NCBI RefSeq assembly: GCF_004005855.1
Contig: NZ_SACL01000001.1
Location: 434,001-498,000 of the forward strand
DNA: 64,000 nt
Direction of reading: 5' to 3'
From: Rhodovarius crocodyli
GTDB taxonomy: Bacteria; Pseudomonadota; Alphaproteobacteria; Acetobacterales; Acetobacteraceae
A program made the position numbers and the translations under genes. Shown here in pieces: positions 38,987 to 47,568 of this stretch (position 1 is its first letter; the number at the start of each line of letters is the position of its first letter). The notes beneath the pieces are model-generated. The model did not search any database. It was given only the letters and a program-made list of their open reading frames with translations, and was not told the origin of the DNA.

Positions 38987-39394
38987 TCAGCCGGGCGCGC
39001 CGCTACGGGTCAGCCGCATTTCCCAGGCGCAGATACGCGTCTGGTAGCGGGCGGAGAAGGTGTTGTCGTTGAAGCGGCCCGGGGCGCGCTCCGACGCGTC
39101 CAGATTGCCGCGCAGGATCATGGTGTTGTCGGCCAGCACGGTGCCGCCCGCGGGCCCCTGCCCCGGCAGCCCCGCGCGGGCGCGGCCCTGCGCGATCGTC
39201 ATGGTCATGGGGAAGGATTCGGGGCCGCAGCTTGCACGCTGGTCGGCATAGACGCGCGTCATGGTGCCGGACCACACACCGTCGAAGCGAGACGGCGGCG
39301 GTGGCGGCGCGCCGACCAGGGCGCTGGCGGGCGGCGGCGCGGTGTCGCTGCAGGCAGCCAGCAGCACCACAGGAATGGCAAGCAGAACACGCAT
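38987..39394 (-). CDS. Putative lipoprotein
   Basis: A 135-residue protein starting MRVLLAIPVVLLAACSD; the lipobox LLAAC puts the lipidated Cys at about residue 15. After a Pro-rich linker comes a small beta-type domain (FDGVWSGTMTRVYADQRASCGPESFPMTMTIAQG, then ILRGNLDASE) resembling exported lipocalin-like proteins. Function unknown. It starts inside the end of the upstream small gene. Confidence 0.75.
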   Translation of the reverse strand: MRVLLAIPVVLLAACSDTAPPPASALVGAPPPPPSRFDGVWSGTMTRVYADQRASCGPESFPMTMTIAQGRARAGLPGQGPAGGTVLADNTMILRGNLDASERAPGRFNDNTFSARYQTRICAWEMRLTRSGAPG

Positions 39395-39399
39395 GTCGA

Positions 39400-39720
39400 T
39401 CAACGGCGACGAATCAGGTCGCCTTCCCAGTCCCGGCGGAGGTTGAAATAAGGCGCGACGTCGCGGTCGCGCTCACCGATCTTGTCGGTCTGGCGCTCAA
39501 CCCACTCACGGGCGGCGCCGAGAATGCCGCCCACCGCTTCCCGGGCTTCCTCGCCCGAGGTGCGGGGGTTGTCGTCCGCCGCGAAACGATCGAAGGCGCC
39601 GACGGCGCCACGAAAGCTGTCACGCCCGAGCCCGCCGTCATTCGGCCAGGCCTGGGCAGATGCACCCACCGGGGCCAGCCCGGGCATGAGAAGCATCAGC
39701 AGGAACGGCAGGGCGCGCAT
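39400..39720 (-). CDS. Small secreted hypothetical protein
   Basis: A 106-residue protein with a signal peptide (MRALPFLLMLLMPGLAPVGASA) and a charged helical mature part (EEAREAVGGILGAAREWVERQTDKIGERDRDV) ending in basic residues. The family is not recognised. It lies between the DUF3775 gene and a lipoprotein gene on the same strand. ATG 39720 was chosen because it begins the signal peptide directly. Confidence 0.65.
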   Translation of the reverse strand: MRALPFLLMLLMPGLAPVGASAQAWPNDGGLGRDSFRGAVGAFDRFAADDNPRTSGEEAREAVGGILGAAREWVERQTDKIGERDRDVAPYFNLRRDWEGDLIRRR

Positions 39721-39761
39721 GGGCGCCAGGATGGGGCCAGGGCGCCCGCCGTTCAAGCCTT

Positions 39762-40184
39762 TCACCGTTCGATATCCTCGATGCTGATGCCGAAGGCGGA
39801 AAGCCCTTCCTCCAGCAGCTCACCGGCGCCTTCCAGACCCAGCAGATACTGGGCGGGATCGGACTTGCGGTTGCGGGCGGCGGCGGCCTTCACCGCGTTC
39901 TCCCACTCCTCGGCCTCATGGTCGCCGCGGCCGATCAGGGCCAGCGCCACCAGGGCCGCCTGCTCGTCCTCGGTCAGCTCGTTGATGATTTCCTCGACGA
40001 GTTCGGGCGTCAGCTCATCGTCAGCGTCATCGCCGCCCTCATCGGCCTCCTCGTCCTCGTCATCGTCGAGGTCGAGCTCCTCGTCGTCGTCTTCTTCCAG
40101 CGCGGTCAGCAGCTCCGCGATGGTAGCGACGACTTCCAGCGGCACGCCGAGGTCGGGGGTGTCGTCGTCATCCATGTCGGCCAT
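39762..40184 (-). CDS. DUF3775-domain protein with a strongly acidic linker
   Basis: A 140-residue protein. An N-terminal helix (VPLEVVATIAELLTALEE) is followed by about 30 residues that are almost all Asp/Glu (roughly 30-62). The C-terminal DUF3775 domain (LTEDEQAALVALALIGRGDHEAEEWENAVKAA, then AQYLLGLEGAGELLEEGLSAFG) completes it. Function is unknown. Acidic stretches of this kind often bind basic proteins or divalent metals, which is inference. No signal peptide. Confidence 0.82.
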   Translation of the reverse strand: MADMDDDDTPDLGVPLEVVATIAELLTALEEDDDEELDLDDDEDEEADEGGDDADDELTPELVEEIINELTEDEQAALVALALIGRGDHEAEEWENAVKAAAARNRKSDPAQYLLGLEGAGELLEEGLSAFGISIEDIER

Positions 40185-40273
40185 GGTGCATTCCTTGTTC
40201 CGTGTGCCTGCGCGGCTAATGCCCTGGGGAGGGGTAGCCGCGCAAGCGGGTTCAGGCGACGGCTGGAAGACGT

Positions 40274-41131
40274 TCAGTCATTCCAGTTTGGCCGGAAGTC
40301 CGGGTTCACCATCCGCTGGTCCTTGGGCAGGGCATCGATGGCGGCCAGGTCGGCCTCCGACAGAAACACGCCGGCGGCCCCCAGGTTTTCCGTCTGCCGG
40401 GCGGTACCGGCTGCCTTCGGAATCACGGAAACCTGCGCCCCGTGGCGCGGCCCCTGGGCCAGCGCATAGGCCAGCGCGACCTGGCCCGGCATGACGCCCA
40501 GCCGCGCCGCGATGCCGGCCACCACCGGATGCTCACCCACGCGCCCCTTGCCGAGCGGGGTGTAGCTGGTCAGCACCACGTCATGCGCGGCGCAGACCTT
40601 CAGCAGCTTCTCCTGGCTCAACAGCGCGTGGTGTTCCACCTGGTCGCAGGCGATGGGCGCGATGCCGAGCGCCAGCGCGCGCGACAGCAGCCCGGCGGGG
40701 AAGTTCGCCACGCCCACGGCCTTGGCCAGACCATCCTGCTGCAGCTTCGCCAGCGCCTCCAGCAGCCCAGGCAGATCCATCTGCGGCGAGGGCCAATGGA
40801 TCAGGTACAGGTCCAGATAAGGGGTCGACAGCCGGTCCAGGCTTGCCTCGGCCGCCGCCCGCAGCGCGGGGCCGGTGGACTTGTCCCACCAGCCCTTGGT
40901 CGTGAGGAACACCTCCTCACGCTTGAGGCCGGAGGCCTTGAGGCCGCGCCCCACCTCCACCTCATTGCCGTACATCTCGGCCGTATCCAGGTGGCGATAG
41001 CCGAGCCCCAGCGCGCCTTCGACCGCCGCCTCGCATTCCGCGCCCTTCATGGGCCAGGTGCCGAGCCCGATCGAGGGCATCCGCATCCGCGAGGTTTCCA
41101 GCAGCTTCACCGCGCCGAGAAGTCCAGCCAT
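40274..41131 (-). CDS. Aldo/keto reductase
   Basis: A 285-residue TIM-barrel oxidoreductase using NADPH. The family pattern is intact: MPSIGLGTWPMKG, then GYRHLDTAEMYGNE (catalytic Asp and Tyr), FLTTKGWW (catalytic Lys), and LYLIHWPSP (His). The C-terminal VSVIPKAAGTARQTENL binds the cofactor phosphate. It resembles 2,5-diketo-gluconate reductase-type enzymes; the substrate is unknown. Start ATG 41131 overlaps the WD40 gene by 25 nt, so it probably belongs to the CobW operon. Confidence 0.9.
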   Translation of the reverse strand: MAGLLGAVKLLETSRMRMPSIGLGTWPMKGAECEAAVEGALGLGYRHLDTAEMYGNEVEVGRGLKASGLKREEVFLTTKGWWDKSTGPALRAAAEASLDRLSTPYLDLYLIHWPSPQMDLPGLLEALAKLQQDGLAKAVGVANFPAGLLSRALALGIAPIACDQVEHHALLSQEKLLKVCAAHDVVLTSYTPLGKGRVGEHPVVAGIAARLGVMPGQVALAYALAQGPRHGAQVSVIPKAAGTARQTENLGAAGVFLSEADLAAIDALPKDQRMVNPDFRPNWND

Positions 41132-42117
41132 CCGATCAATCCCTTTTCGGTTCCGAAGGCCAACATGTTGCCGGATGCATTCCATGCAATGGCCGAGACC
41201 GGAGATTCCGAGGGCGGCGCCACGGGCAGCACCTTGCCCGAACCGATCTCCGCGATCAGCACCAGCCCGTCATCGAAACCGGCCGCCACGACCTCATGCT
41301 GCGGATGGCACGCGAGCGCCGAGCAGAACACGCCGTCCCCGCCCGCCAGCTCCGTGGGCGGCTTGCCCATCGGCCCGCCGCCGAAGAAGGGCCACATCAC
41401 GATGGATTCGGCACCCGCCGTCGCCAGCCAGCGGCCCTTGGCGGTGAACTCCATGCTGCGCGTCTTGGTGGGGTAGCCGGACATACGCATGTGCTGGCCA
41501 TCGGCCAGGCGCCAGCCGTGCAGCGCGTTCTCCTGCATGGCCGTCACCACATGAGTGCCGTCGGGGCTGAAGCGCACCAGGCCGTGGCTGCCCTTCCATT
41601 CCAGGAAGCGCGGCTTGTCTTCCTTCGCGTTCACGAACCAGACGGAGGCACCATTGTAATGGCTGGCCACCACGCGCTTGCCCTTGGCATCGAAGGCGAT
41701 ACCGGCGACGGAGGACGGGTGGTTCAGGCTTTTCAGCGCCTCGCCCTTGCCGTCCAGCAGATGCAGGGCCTTGCCCACGCTGGCCGCACGCAGCCCGTCC
41801 GGGTGGGCCGCCACCTGGTCCACCCAGCGGGAACCGTATTTCGCCAGCGTCACCGCCTCGGCGGCGGTGGATACCAGCCGGCCATCGTCGCCGCCGGTCA
41901 GGAAGCCGGCCTTGGCATCCGGGCAGAAGGCCAGGACCGCGCCTTCATGCGCCTGATGGGTGACGAGGTCGGTGCCGATCCGCACCGTGCCGTCACCCAG
42001 CCCCGCGCCCAACGTACCGGTGGCCCGGCAGAAACCGAGGCCCACCACATAGGCATCGGTTTCGCGCGTCGTGCCGCGGCTGTCGATCAGGAACTCGGGT
42101 TGCGTGGTGGTGCTCAA
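41107..42117 (-). CDS. WD40-repeat protein coupled to a CobW-type GTPase
   Basis: A 336-residue beta-propeller-type protein with about seven repeated blade motifs (for example AHEGAVLAFCPDAKAGFLTGGDDGRL, SVAGIAFDAKGKRVVASHYNGASVW, SMEFTAKGRWLATAGAESIVMW). No signal peptide, so probably a cytoplasmic scaffold. It overlaps the CobW-family stop by 4 nt (ATGA), implying joint expression and a linked role, perhaps as a partner of the metal chaperone. The partner claim is inference. Confidence 0.85.
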   Translation of the reverse strand: MSTTTQPEFLIDSRGTTRETDAYVVGLGFCRATGTLGAGLGDGTVRIGTDLVTHQAHEGAVLAFCPDAKAGFLTGGDDGRLVSTAAEAVTLAKYGSRWVDQVAAHPDGLRAASVGKALHLLDGKGEALKSLNHPSSVAGIAFDAKGKRVVASHYNGASVWFVNAKEDKPRFLEWKGSHGLVRFSPDGTHVVTAMQENALHGWRLADGQHMRMSGYPTKTRSMEFTAKGRWLATAGAESIVMWPFFGGGPMGKPPTELAGGDGVFCSALACHPQHEVVAAGFDDGLVLIAEIGSGKVLPVAPPSESPVSAIAWNASGNMLAFGTEKGLIGWLDFSAR

Positions 42118-43133
42118 GCCTCCGGGCTCCAGCGCGCCAGCTCGCTCTCATAGGCCGCGGTCGCGGCCTCGGCCGTGCAGCTCTCGAAACCCTTGCGCAG
42201 CTTCGGGCGGTTCAGGTCGCGGCCAATGAAGACGATACGGCTGACGCGCGGCTCGCCTTCCTTCCAGTCGCGGATGAAGTCACCGTCGGCCAGCATGTGC
42301 ACGGCCTGGAAGGCGAACACCCGGTCCTCACCCTGGTAGGAGAGGATGCCCTTGGTGCGCAGCAGGTCCTGCCCCTTCACCGCCAGCACCTGCCCGATCC
42401 AGGCGTTGAAACGCTCCGGGTCCAGCGGCTTGTCGGTGGACAGAGAGATGCTCATCACCTCGCTGTCGTGGCTGTGGTGGTCCTCGCCGTTCAGGAACTC
42501 CGGCTCGCGCTCCAGCACCTTCTCCAGGTTGAAGCTCTCGCGGCCCAGCACGGCCGTGACCGGCACGTCGGACTTCACGCTGTGGCGCAGCTCGGCCCAA
42601 GGGTTGATGGCGCGGATGCGGCGCTCGACCTCGGCGGCCTCCTCCGGCGTCACCAGATCCATCTTGTTCAGGATGATCAGGTCGGCAAAGGCGATCTGCT
42701 CCTCGGCCTCACTGCTGTCACCCAGCCGCGCGATCAGGTTCTTGGCGTCCGCCACGGTCACGATGCTGTCCAGATGGGCGGCCTTCTTCACATCGTCGTC
42801 GGCGAAGAAGGTCTGCGCCACCGGCGCGGGGTCCGCGAGGCCCGTCGTCTCGACGATGATGCCGTCCAGCTGGCCCTTGCGCTTCACAAGGCCGTTGATG
42901 ATGCGGATCAGGTCACCGCGCACGGTGCAGCAGATGCAGCCGTTGTTCATCTCGAACACTTCCTCGTCGGCATCCACCACGAGGTCGTTGTCCACGCCGA
43001 GTTCACCGAACTCGTTGATCACCACGGCGTACTTCTTGCCGTGATCCTCCGAGAGGATGCGGTTCAGCAGCGTCGTCTTGCCGGCGCCGAGATAACCGGT
43101 CAGCACCGTCACAGGGATATTGGTCTGGCTCAT
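42114..43133 (-). CDS. CobW/COG0523-family GTP-dependent metal chaperone
   Basis: A 339-residue P-loop GTPase. Walker A is GYLGAGKTT (about residues 13-21), the metal motif is GCICC (NNGCICCTVRGDL), GTP-specificity is ILNKMD, and the C-terminal CobW_C domain contains the FAFQAVHMLADGDF and FIGRDLNR segments. It groups with ZNG1/YeiR-type zinc chaperones more than cobalamin CobW, since no cobalamin genes are nearby. His residues between the domains (GEDHHSHDSE) could add metal ligands. A stable hairpin precedes the start codon. Confidence 0.93.
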   Translation of the reverse strand: MSQTNIPVTVLTGYLGAGKTTLLNRILSEDHGKKYAVVINEFGELGVDNDLVVDADEEVFEMNNGCICCTVRGDLIRIINGLVKRKGQLDGIIVETTGLADPAPVAQTFFADDDVKKAAHLDSIVTVADAKNLIARLGDSSEAEEQIAFADLIILNKMDLVTPEEAAEVERRIRAINPWAELRHSVKSDVPVTAVLGRESFNLEKVLEREPEFLNGEDHHSHDSEVMSISLSTDKPLDPERFNAWIGQVLAVKGQDLLRTKGILSYQGEDRVFAFQAVHMLADGDFIRDWKEGEPRVSRIVFIGRDLNRPKLRKGFESCTAEAATAAYESELARWSPEA

Positions 43134-43138
43134 TGGGG

Positions 43139-43173
43139 CCCCTCGATACGAGAGAGTGCATTCGTTCGAGGGG
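43139..43173 (-). promoter_or_regulatory. Hairpin covering the cobW ribosome binding site
   Basis: CCCCTCGA (43139-43146) and TCGAGGGG (43166-43173) form an 8-bp stem extended inward by CGA/TCG with small bulges. In the mRNA the arm nearest the gene (GAGGGG) is also the probable Shine-Dalgarno sequence, 6-10 nt before ATG 43133. The hairpin could therefore hide it. Whether it responds to a metal or a protein is unknown. Confidence 0.45.
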
Positions 43174-43214
43174 CAATATGAGGCGCGAAGGCCGGATCGG
43201 CCAGGGGTGGGCGG

Positions 43215-46178
43215 CTACGCGGCGAACATGAAGTCCTGGGCGGCCAGGTTCGTCACCCCATACACATCCATCCGGTCCTCACCGATGAGGATCACCGTGT
43301 TCCCGCCGATGACCTGAATGGACATGCCCTCCAGGCCCGTCACGCCGCGCGCGCCTACGCTGATCAGGTCGCCTTCGGCCCGGCTGAAGTCGAACAGCTC
43401 ATCATGGCCGGCGCTGAACACGAAGGTATCCGCCCCGGTGCCGCCCACCAGCTGGTCGTTGCCCGCCCCGCCATTCAGCACGTCATCGCCGGCGCCGCCG
43501 CGCAGGATGTCGTTGCCCTCGTCACCGAACAGGTTGTCGTTGCCGGCCTGGCCCCAGAGCACGTCTTGGCCGCCGCCGCCATGCAACGTGCCGCCCAGCA
43601 CGGCGTCGGCGACGATCACCTCGTCGCTGGCGCTGCCGGTGATGCTGGTCGCGCCGTACAGGTAGGTCAGCTCGATACCAGCACCCAGCGTGAAGCCGTT
43701 GACGGTGACGAAGGCGGTATCATTGCCGCCGCCCGCTTCCTCGATCACGCGGTCGCCGATGTCGTCGACGACATAGGTGTCGTCACCGGTGCCGCCGGTC
43801 ATGGTGTCGGCCCCCGCACCGCCGATCAGCACGTCGTCACCACCCCCGCCGTTCAGCACGTCATCCGCGCTGCCGCCCCACAGCACATCATGGCCGATGC
43901 CCCCCGTCAGCGTGCTGGCGATGGTGGGGTTGGCCACCAGAATGGCGCCGGTGTCATTGCCGGTCAGCCGCGTGGCCAGGATGGCGAGGTACAGGATCTC
44001 GACATGGGCTGCGGCCACCCAGTCATTGAAGGCGACATAGGCGGTGTCCGTGCCGCCATCGGCGGCCTCGACCACCGTATCGGCGTCATCCAGCGCGTAG
44101 GTGTCGTTGCCGCTGCCGCCGACCAGCGTGTCGTGCCCGGTGCCGCCGATGAGCAGGTCGTCGCCTTCCCCGCCGGTCAGGGTATCGTCGCCGGTGCCGC
44201 CCAGCAGCGTGTCATGCCCGATGCCGCCATCCAGCGCGTCGTCGCCGGCACCACCGTGGATGTAGTCGTCGCCCCAGCCGCCGAACAGGCGGTTCGCCGC
44301 GCCGCTGCCGATCAGCATGTCGTTGCCCGCGCCGCCCCAGGCGTCGGTGATGGTGCTGCCAGAGAAGGTGACCGCCTGGGAGCCGATGTAGGAAGGCAGG
44401 GTCTGGTTGCCGTCCAGCGCGCCCAGGTCGATGGTGACGGCGGTGCTGAGACCCGCCGCGTTCAGCCCCGTTTCACCGAAGCGGCCCAGGATGGCGCGGC
44501 TGGCGTCCAGCCCCGCGAGCCGCGCGAAATCATCGGTGAACACCTGCATCTTCGACGCCGCATCCTGCGCGGCACCGTCGCCCAGCAGCTTCAGCTCGGC
44601 GCCGGTGAAGCTGGCGGCCTGCGCGCCGGCGGCGGCGGTGATGACCAGCTGCCACTCGCCGACGCCGCTCTCCCCCCAGAAGGCCGGCGAGGAGAACAGC
44701 CAGCCGTTGCTTTCCCAGGCGACCGGCCGCGTCGGGTCGGCCACATCCTCGGCCAGCTGCGCATAGAGCAGGCCGCTGTTGGCCAGCAGCATCGTCACGC
44801 TGGTGCCGCCCGGCGAGGTCAAAACCAGGCTGATATCGGCGGCTTTCAGCGTGGACAGCTCAAGCCCCAGCTCGACGGAATTGATGCGGAAGCCGGTGGA
44901 GGCCCCGACCGGCGCCGTCGCGTTGAAGGTCAGCGTCAGGGTCTGCGCGGCGGGCAGCCCACCCGCCGTGATGCTGGTGCCGGAGGGCGTGGAGACCGGC
45001 CCCAGCGCAGTCGTGATGTAGTTCGTCTCGGTCCGCTGCAGGGTCCAGGTTTCGGCCAGGCGCACCGCCGCCCCGGCATCGACGATGCCGAACCCATAGT
45101 CGCGGCTGAAGTTCAGCCCGCCGCCATTCGCGTTGGTGGCTGTGTTGGTCAGCCAGGGCGTGCGGCTCATGGAAGCGTCCGCGCCGATGCCCGCATTGTA
45201 GTCGGTCTGGCGCGCGGTATAGGCCAGGATCTCCTGCACGTCCCGATAGCCGAGCCGCGCATTGGCTTCCAGCATCAGCGCCACGACGCCAGACACGATC
45301 GGCGCGGCGGCGGAGGTGCCGTTGAAGCCCGTGTAGTCGCCATCGCTATACCCGTTCACGGGCCCCGCCCGGTCGGTCGAGACGATGCTGTTCCTGGCCG
45401 TCAGTTCGCTGTCGCCCGGGCCGCCGAAGGCCGAGACGAAGACATTCGCGCCAGGTGTCGAGTAGCTGGAAATGACCCCGGTGTTGTCGAGCGCGGCCAC
45501 GACGATCGAGGCATGGGAGGCGGCGACGATATCGAGGTTGGCGTCGGCCGGGGCCGGCTGATCCTCGAGCATGATGGTGCGCGAATTGCCCGCGGACTTC
45601 ACGATCACCGCGCCCAGCCCGGCGCGCCCCTCCGTCACCACCCGAATCGCCGCGAACAGGTCGGCGGTGTTCAGCACCATCCCCGCGGTGGCACCCCAGG
45701 AGTTGTTCAGCACCTGCACGCCGTCCGCCAGGGCCTGCAGGAAGGCCTTGTCCGTGTCGGCCGGCTCCTCGCCCAGTATGCGGTAGGAGACGATCTGGGC
45801 ATCCGGGGCGACGCCCACCCCGCCGATGCCGTTGTTCGCGACACCGGCGATGACGCCGGCGACCGAGGTGCCGTGATTGTCGCCCGCCGCGTCGCGCCCG
45901 CTGCTGACCGGCAGGCCGTTTGCCAGGTTCGGGTCACTGGGGGTGGCGATGCTGCCCGGCCGTGTCCACATGTTGGCGGCCAGATCCGGGTGGCTGGCCT
46001 CCACGCCGTCATCCAGCACGGCGACCAGCACATTCTTGCCGGTATAGCGCATCCAGGCCTGCTCGGCGCGGATGTCCACCCCCGCCACGCCGTTACCCTG
46101 GTCCGCACCGCCGACGTTCTTGAGGTGCCATGCGTACAGATACAGAGGATCCGTCGGCAGGAATGGGGTGCTGACCAT
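43215..46178 (-). CDS. S8 subtilisin/kexin-like protease with P domain and RTX repeats
   Basis: A 987-residue predicted secreted protease. The S8 domain spans residues 30-375, with catalytic Asp56 (VAVLDDGVEASHPDL), His102 (DNHGTSVAGVIAG) and Ser289 (NGTSAAAPIVSGV). A proprotein-convertase P domain lies at about 410-545 (VELGLELSTLKAADISLVLTSPGGT, GVGEWQLVITAAAG). Glycine-rich nonapeptide RTX calcium-binding repeats (GGxGxDxLx) run from about 620 to 930 in several blocks. The end ...AAQDFMFAA has no N-terminal signal, so type I secretion is predicted. No hlyBD/tolC-like secretion genes are adjacent. Confidence 0.93.
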   Translation of the reverse strand: MVSTPFLPTDPLYLYAWHLKNVGGADQGNGVAGVDIRAEQAWMRYTGKNVLVAVLDDGVEASHPDLAANMWTRPGSIATPSDPNLANGLPVSSGRDAAGDNHGTSVAGVIAGVANNGIGGVGVAPDAQIVSYRILGEEPADTDKAFLQALADGVQVLNNSWGATAGMVLNTADLFAAIRVVTEGRAGLGAVIVKSAGNSRTIMLEDQPAPADANLDIVAASHASIVVAALDNTGVISSYSTPGANVFVSAFGGPGDSELTARNSIVSTDRAGPVNGYSDGDYTGFNGTSAAAPIVSGVVALMLEANARLGYRDVQEILAYTARQTDYNAGIGADASMSRTPWLTNTATNANGGGLNFSRDYGFGIVDAGAAVRLAETWTLQRTETNYITTALGPVSTPSGTSITAGGLPAAQTLTLTFNATAPVGASTGFRINSVELGLELSTLKAADISLVLTSPGGTSVTMLLANSGLLYAQLAEDVADPTRPVAWESNGWLFSSPAFWGESGVGEWQLVITAAAGAQAASFTGAELKLLGDGAAQDAASKMQVFTDDFARLAGLDASRAILGRFGETGLNAAGLSTAVTIDLGALDGNQTLPSYIGSQAVTFSGSTITDAWGGAGNDMLIGSGAANRLFGGWGDDYIHGGAGDDALDGGIGHDTLLGGTGDDTLTGGEGDDLLIGGTGHDTLVGGSGNDTYALDDADTVVEAADGGTDTAYVAFNDWVAAAHVEILYLAILATRLTGNDTGAILVANPTIASTLTGGIGHDVLWGGSADDVLNGGGGDDVLIGGAGADTMTGGTGDDTYVVDDIGDRVIEEAGGGNDTAFVTVNGFTLGAGIELTYLYGATSITGSASDEVIVADAVLGGTLHGGGGQDVLWGQAGNDNLFGDEGNDILRGGAGDDVLNGGAGNDQLVGGTGADTFVFSAGHDELFDFSRAEGDLISVGARGVTGLEGMSIQVIGGNTVILIGEDRMDVYGVTNLAAQDFMFAA

Positions 46179-46296
46179 GATGAACGTCCCGGACGCTGAA
46201 ATTGATGCCGGGTGGATTCGAACGCCGCCCGGAAGACCGGCGGCATCTTCGCTATGACGTGACGCTAGGCAAGACTTAACGGATATTTCTTAACCT

Positions 46297-46332
46297 ATGA
46301 CAGCGATTGTCGAACTCGATGACTGCTGTCAT
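46297..46332. repeat. ATGACAGC/GCTGTCAT inverted repeat in the S8 protease upstream region
   Basis: Perfect 8-bp arms at 46297-46304 and 46325-46332 flank a 20-nt centre that itself contains the palindrome TCGAACTCGA. The site lies 119 nt upstream of the protease start and 67 nt past the MFS stop, in the AT-richest part of the 46179-46398 gap. It could be an operator for the protease gene or a transcript-end structure for the MFS gene. Confidence 0.4.
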
Positions 46333-46398
46333 TCCGTTACCGCAACAGGAATGCGCGCCTGGCGGCCTCTGGAGCGGAAAGCGCGGGTATTTTTTACG

Positions 46399-47568
46399 TC
46401 AGGCGGCTTCGCGCACCGGCGCCTGGCGGCACCAGAACGCCACCGCAACCATCCCGAGCCCTGCGAGCGCAAAGGCGGCGCGATAACCGGCCATCGCCAT
46501 CACCCCGGCAAAGACCAGCGCGCCCAGCGATTGCCCCAGGAACAGCGACATGGCGAAGGCCGCCATGCTGGTCGCGCGGGAATCGGGCAGCGCCTCGGTA
46601 CCGCGCGCCTGCAGAACGCCATGGAAGGAATAGAACAGGAAGCCCGAGGCGATCTCGGCCACCAGGATCACGCCCCAATGCGGGGCAGCCGCCGTGATGA
46701 ACAGGCAGATCGCCAGGCCGAGCCCGCCCATGACCAGGAGGTTGGACTCGCCCAGCCGCCCCACCAGGCGCCGCGCCATGCGCGAGTAGATCATGGCCCC
46801 CAGCCCGAAGCTGGCCACGATCAGCCCCGCCCAGGCCGCCGAGAGGTGGAAGTCCTCAATGAGGAAGGAGGGGATGAAGGGGAAGGCACCCCCCATCAGC
46901 AGCGCGCCGTCCAGCGCCGCGGCCAGCATCAGGCGGCGCGCAAACGGGCTTTTCAGCAGACGGGCATAGCCCGCGAAGCCCCCGGCCCCGCCCGTGCCCA
47001 TGGGCGCCAGCATGGACCGCCCGAGCAGCGCCATCAGCACCAGCCCGATGGAGGCGGTGAAGGCGCCGAAGCAGATGAAGGTGCCGCGCCAGCCGAAATG
47101 CTCGCCGATCAGCCCCGACATCGGCCCGCCCAGCAGCTGGGCCATGACATTGCCCATCAGGAACTGGCCCAGCACCGCCTGCCGCTCATTATACGGCACC
47201 GTGTCGCCGATATGCGCCATCAGCATGGGGATGATCGCGCCCGAAGCGAGGCCCGCGATCATGCGCATCCACACCAGCTCATTCAGCCCGCCGGCGAATT
47301 CACCCAGGATGGAGACGATGCCGAAAGCCAGCAGCGAGATCGCGGCCAGGCGCAACTTGCCGAAGCGGTCCCCGATCAGCCCGGTGCCGAGCTGGCTGCC
47401 GCCATAGGTCAGCTGGAAGGCCGCGATCAGGATGGCGGCCTGGCTGGTCTGTACCCCGAAATCGCCCGCGATCATGGGCAGCAACGGGTCCACCATCCGC
47501 ATCCCGATGCCGGAGGCAAAGCCCGCCAGCGCGATCAGCCAGATGTTGACCCGGGGCGCTGCGCTCAC
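46399..47568 (-). CDS. MFS transporter
   Basis: A 389-residue inner-membrane protein with 12 predicted helices. MFS signatures are present: [20 protein letters not shown] after helix 2, and the early helix [29 protein letters not shown]. Length and layout fit the drug/sugar MFS subfamily; the substrate is unknown. Its start overlaps the rlmN stop by 4 nt, so it is co-expressed with rlmN and the upstream ialB-like gene. Confidence 0.92.
   Translation of the reverse strand: MSAAPRVNIWLIALAGFASGIGMRMVDPLLPMIAGDFGVQTSQAAILIAAFQLTYGGSQLGTGLIGDRFGKLRLAAISLLAFGIVSILGEFAGGLNELVWMRMIAGLASGAIIPMLMAHIGDTVPYNERQAVLGQFLMGNVMAQLLGGPMSGLIGEHFGWRGTFICFGAFTASIGLVLMALLGRSMLAPMGTGGAGGFAGYARLLKSPFARRLMLAAALDGALLMGGAFPFIPSFLIEDFHLSAAWAGLIVASFGLGAMIYSRMARRLVGRLGESNLLVMGGLGLAICLFITAAAPHWGVILVAEIASGFLFYSFHGVLQARGTEALPDSRATSMAAFAMSLFLGQSLGALVFAGVMAMAGYRAAFALAGLGMVAVAFWCRQAPVREAA

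Noticed and set aside
43134-43200. Zur-type operator before the CobW-family gene
   Set aside because: The dyad found is GC-rich and does not match the AT-rich Zur consensus known from alphaproteobacteria.
43404-46199. 931-codon open frame opposite the S8/RTX protease
   Set aside because: Shadow frame of RTX repeats; composition and repeats mirror the sense gene.
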